A stretch of DNA of 64,000 nucleotides from Moniliophthora roreri (lineage: Eukaryota > Basidiomycota > Agaricomycetes > Agaricales > Marasmiaceae), in the NCBI GenBank assembly GCA_001466705.2, contig LATX02000237.1, forward strand, positions 62,001 to 126,000, given 5' to 3'. The notes beneath the pieces were generated by a model. It was not told the origin of the DNA. It worked only from the letters and a program-made list of their open reading frames with translations, and made no database searches. Each line of letters begins with the position of its first letter. Positions within the stretch are counted from its first letter, which is position 1. Position numbers and translations under genes: made by a program. Of this stretch, positions 61,548-64,000 are shown piece after piece.

Positions 61548-63692
61548 TCAATCTGCGAGAACCAACTTCAGCGACCGGGCACCATTTGTACCAGGTTTGA
61601 TTTCCGAGAGCTTGGCAAGAGGAGAATGCATCTGAGTGATGTCGCTCTCGGTGGCAAAGTACGACTTCAGATCGGTGATGCGTCCGTGGAATTTCGTGTT
61701 ACGCAAAGCCTCCATAGACAACAAGGTCTGAAGAGTAGCGTCACTTGGAATCTCGTCTGCAGCGGATAGTAAGAATAAGACAGCTATTGCAAGTAGTAGT
61801 AGGGGACTTACATGACACAAGCTCAGAGACTTGCTTCTGCCATTTACCGGTACCTGCTTCCTTTTGGACGAGTTCGATCTGAATGGTCACCATCTCCCTA
61901 GAGTGAGGGTTCTCGTGTTCGGCGGCCTTATCGAGTTCGTCAGTGTTGGTGTGCATTACCAAGAGGCGACAGTACTCACCATATGAACTCGCTTCTCGAA
62001 CAATGCCAAATGCTCGGCATCTCTCTTCGTAGCACTTGTCATCATTGCTTCCCACTGTGACCACTGTTCTCGGATCTAGAAATGCGAGAGGCTTCTCAGA
62101 ACTGGTACGAGAGTCATGATATATTTATGGTTGTTTACCTTGAAAGACACAAAGCAGGAATGCAATGCACTCTGGGCAGCAACAAAGAGTTCAGAAGCAC
62201 GCGCAGTTTTCTGGGACACGATGCCGTGGACGCCGGATGCAGCGTTAACGGCAGCCAACAACGCCAGCTGAGCGGCATGGAAGGCGCTAAAATTGTCTCG
62301 CCGTTCAGCAGCAGTCGATAACCGTAACAATAGCTAAAACTCACTGTTCGATTTCCTGCTCCGCTTTAACCTGATCGGCCTGAACCTCGAGTACCTGGGC
62401 GAGAGCCTCGCACATCCTGATGACAGTAACGGCCTGGGAGAAGTAGGGACGCCTAATTTCGGCAGCCTTACGCTTCATACTTGCGTAGTATGCCGGTAGC
62501 TTCGCCTTGTATGGTGTTGGTTGAGTTGGGTGGTGAGGTGGGGATACACCCTTATTTATTATGATCTGGACGATAATCGAATGTTCACCTAGTTCAAAGA
62601 GACCAGCACAAAGAGACATACCTCAACGACCTTTCGAATAACTATGATCAGCCTTGACCAGCCATCGCCTCTGGGTTTGTCGAATCCTTTACCTCCGCAA
62701 AAGTGCTTGGCCTCCCTGGTCACCATACAAGGTCAGCTACACACAGGATATCACTCAAGTCTAACTCACTCTTCGAAGTAGATCCAGACTTCGTCAGTGA
62801 GAGTGGTAGTTACTTTGAGCACACGGAAGATGGAGAGGATATAGAGTGCCTGCGAGAATGCCGTTCTAATCCTCTGAGACAAACCATGAGCGTGATTGGA
62901 GATTCCGGAACCAAAAAAGGACTTACGACTCGTGCCACGTCCAGTGCGATACCAGTCTGATCCCATCCTCGGATCTGATCCAACATGAATTGAAGATGGA
63001 TCAGAGTCTGTTGAAGATGCGCGTTCTTTTTCTCCTTCAGCAGCAGGGTCTTGATATTGAGCATCCAACCGCTAGCAAGGATATAGAGGCGGCGGATGGT
63101 ACGATTGAAGCAGCTGGCACTAAACAACTGCGGGTGAAGATGAGTGCCCGACTCCTCAAACATGGGGAAGATGAAGGCTTACGCTCTTCTTGCTCATGCC
63201 TTGCTCAATGACTTGCTCCAGCAATTCCATCAAGATCGCAAGGTCACTGAGCTTGCCTTCGAGGTGAAGCTCGAGCTGGATGAACAGCTCGTGTTCCCTG
63301 TCGAGGGCCATGGCCAAATCGAACAATGCCCTGTCAAGGAAGGGAATTGAGTCGAGCAGTCCTTGGATAATCCATAGCAAATGAAGGGCTCACCTCTCCA
63401 GATGGTCAAGGCCATCGGTGTACTTCCCGAAAGCATCCCACCTCGCCGCCTCGTTAACGTGCTGTTCAGAGTCCACGATACCGATCCAGTCGTGGATCTC
63501 GTCGTAGTGAACTCTTGCACTGACGAGGTCCCGAGATAGAGATGAAGCTTCCCATTTGGTCAGGCAAGCATCACGACTGAGCACCTGAATCAGATACTGA
63601 GCGAGACGAGTAGCCTTGTAGTCCTTCTTTGACTTGAAAGTGCAGATGTGGTCGTAAAGCGAAAAGGTTTTGGTTTTGGTGGTCAAGGCCAT
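61548..63692 (-). CDS. Helical protein family, copy F: ten exons, 544 residues, function unknown
   Basis: Exons 63692-63394, 63330-63183, 63127-62927, 62873-62770, 62715-62622, 62565-62345, 62286-62139, 62075-61980, 61926-61812 and 61756-61548 sum to 1,635 nt, all in phase. The gene is the inverted twin of copy D: it adds two residues (TKTK for TK) near the start, and only scattered substitutions separate them, with every splice site kept. Two intact, recently duplicated copies plus a dead one (E) suggest repeated copy gain in this family. A conserved TATA box precedes it. Function is unknown, for the reasons given under copy D. Confidence 0.8.
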
Positions 63693-63783
63693 TGGTGACT
63701 GTTGGTTGTTCTCGGTTATGATTGAAGCTTTGTGAGAGTAGAAAAGATTTGTTTTCTGGAGTGTGGTGCTTCAAGCGTAAGCT

Positions 63784-63790
63784 CTTTATA
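63784..63790 (-). promoter_or_regulatory. TATA box of copy F
   Basis: Tataaag on the minus strand, about 92 bp before the ATG at 63692; counterpart of the box at 25711. Confidence 0.6.
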
Positions 63791-64000
63791 GGTCTCTCGA
63801 GTGGATGTTCCTGCTCCTGAATTATGTGGCGCAATCGCGCGCAGTTCTGGAGACCGACGTTACGGTTGATTAATTACCAAATATGTCCACGGAGGATTTG
63901 TGTGCCCGTGACTTTTAGTTTGATAGGACGCGAACTTATTTCGTGATACCTAGGTAGGAGACTGAGCATGAGAAAGGGATGTTTCAGTCAACTTGGCTAC

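Larger units (their letters stand above)
61365..64000. repeat. Right arm of the large inverted duplication
   Basis: Near-identical reverse complement of 25518-28140, running to the last base of the window. The inner boundary, near 61365, lies about 450 bp past the end of CWC27. The arms are separated by 33 kb. Confidence 0.85.

Noticed and set aside
1..64000. CRISPR arrays, operons and bacterial promoters
   Set aside because: The genes are intron-rich and eukaryotic, and no evenly spaced short repeats were seen.

Overview
The window looks like nuclear DNA of a gilled mushroom (Agaricomycetes). Its genes are split by many 45-70 nt introns with GT..AG ends. The recognisable conserved genes (MKT1, the spliceosomal cyclophilin CWC27) read as basidiomycete proteins, and the expanded families resemble those of Marasmius/Moniliophthora-type agarics. 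That placement comes from recalled family sequence, not from a search.

Bases 1-25,430 hold a tandem array. Four near-full-length copies and one truncated copy of one eight-exon gene, all on the minus strand, are separated by repeated spacers. I rebuilt the exon structure by comparing copies. Three copies (3833-6117, 14767-17038, 21262-23534) stay open through all eight exons and would encode about 634-635 residues. The copy at 9467-11737 has a 7-bp deletion in exon 2 and a different C-terminal tail. The copy at 1714-2223 keeps only exons 1-4. The spacers carry repeated open frames I cannot identify, and one spacer has a 1.08-kb element with inverted ends.

Bases 25,518-28,140 and 61,365-64,000 are arms of a large inverted duplication. 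Each arm carries an intact ten-exon gene for a mostly helical protein of unknown function (542 and 544 residues). A third, frameshifted copy lies at 29,457-31,593, between a tRNA-Gln gene with an intron and a decayed copy of that tRNA.

Bases 32,945-40,430 hold a cytochrome P450 cluster: one intact gene (15 exons, 511 residues), then a kinase-like gene that lacks the catalytic Asp and is frameshifted, then two decayed P450 copies. The first of these has lost its heme cysteine. From 40,431 to 47,670 I recognise no gene.

Bases 47,671-60,911 are the conserved part: a small zinc-finger-like protein, MKT1, a long gene-poor stretch with a 275-bp TA-flanked MITE, and CWC27 with a GC-AG intron. The window therefore joins a fast-changing, duplication-rich accessory region to a stable housekeeping region.
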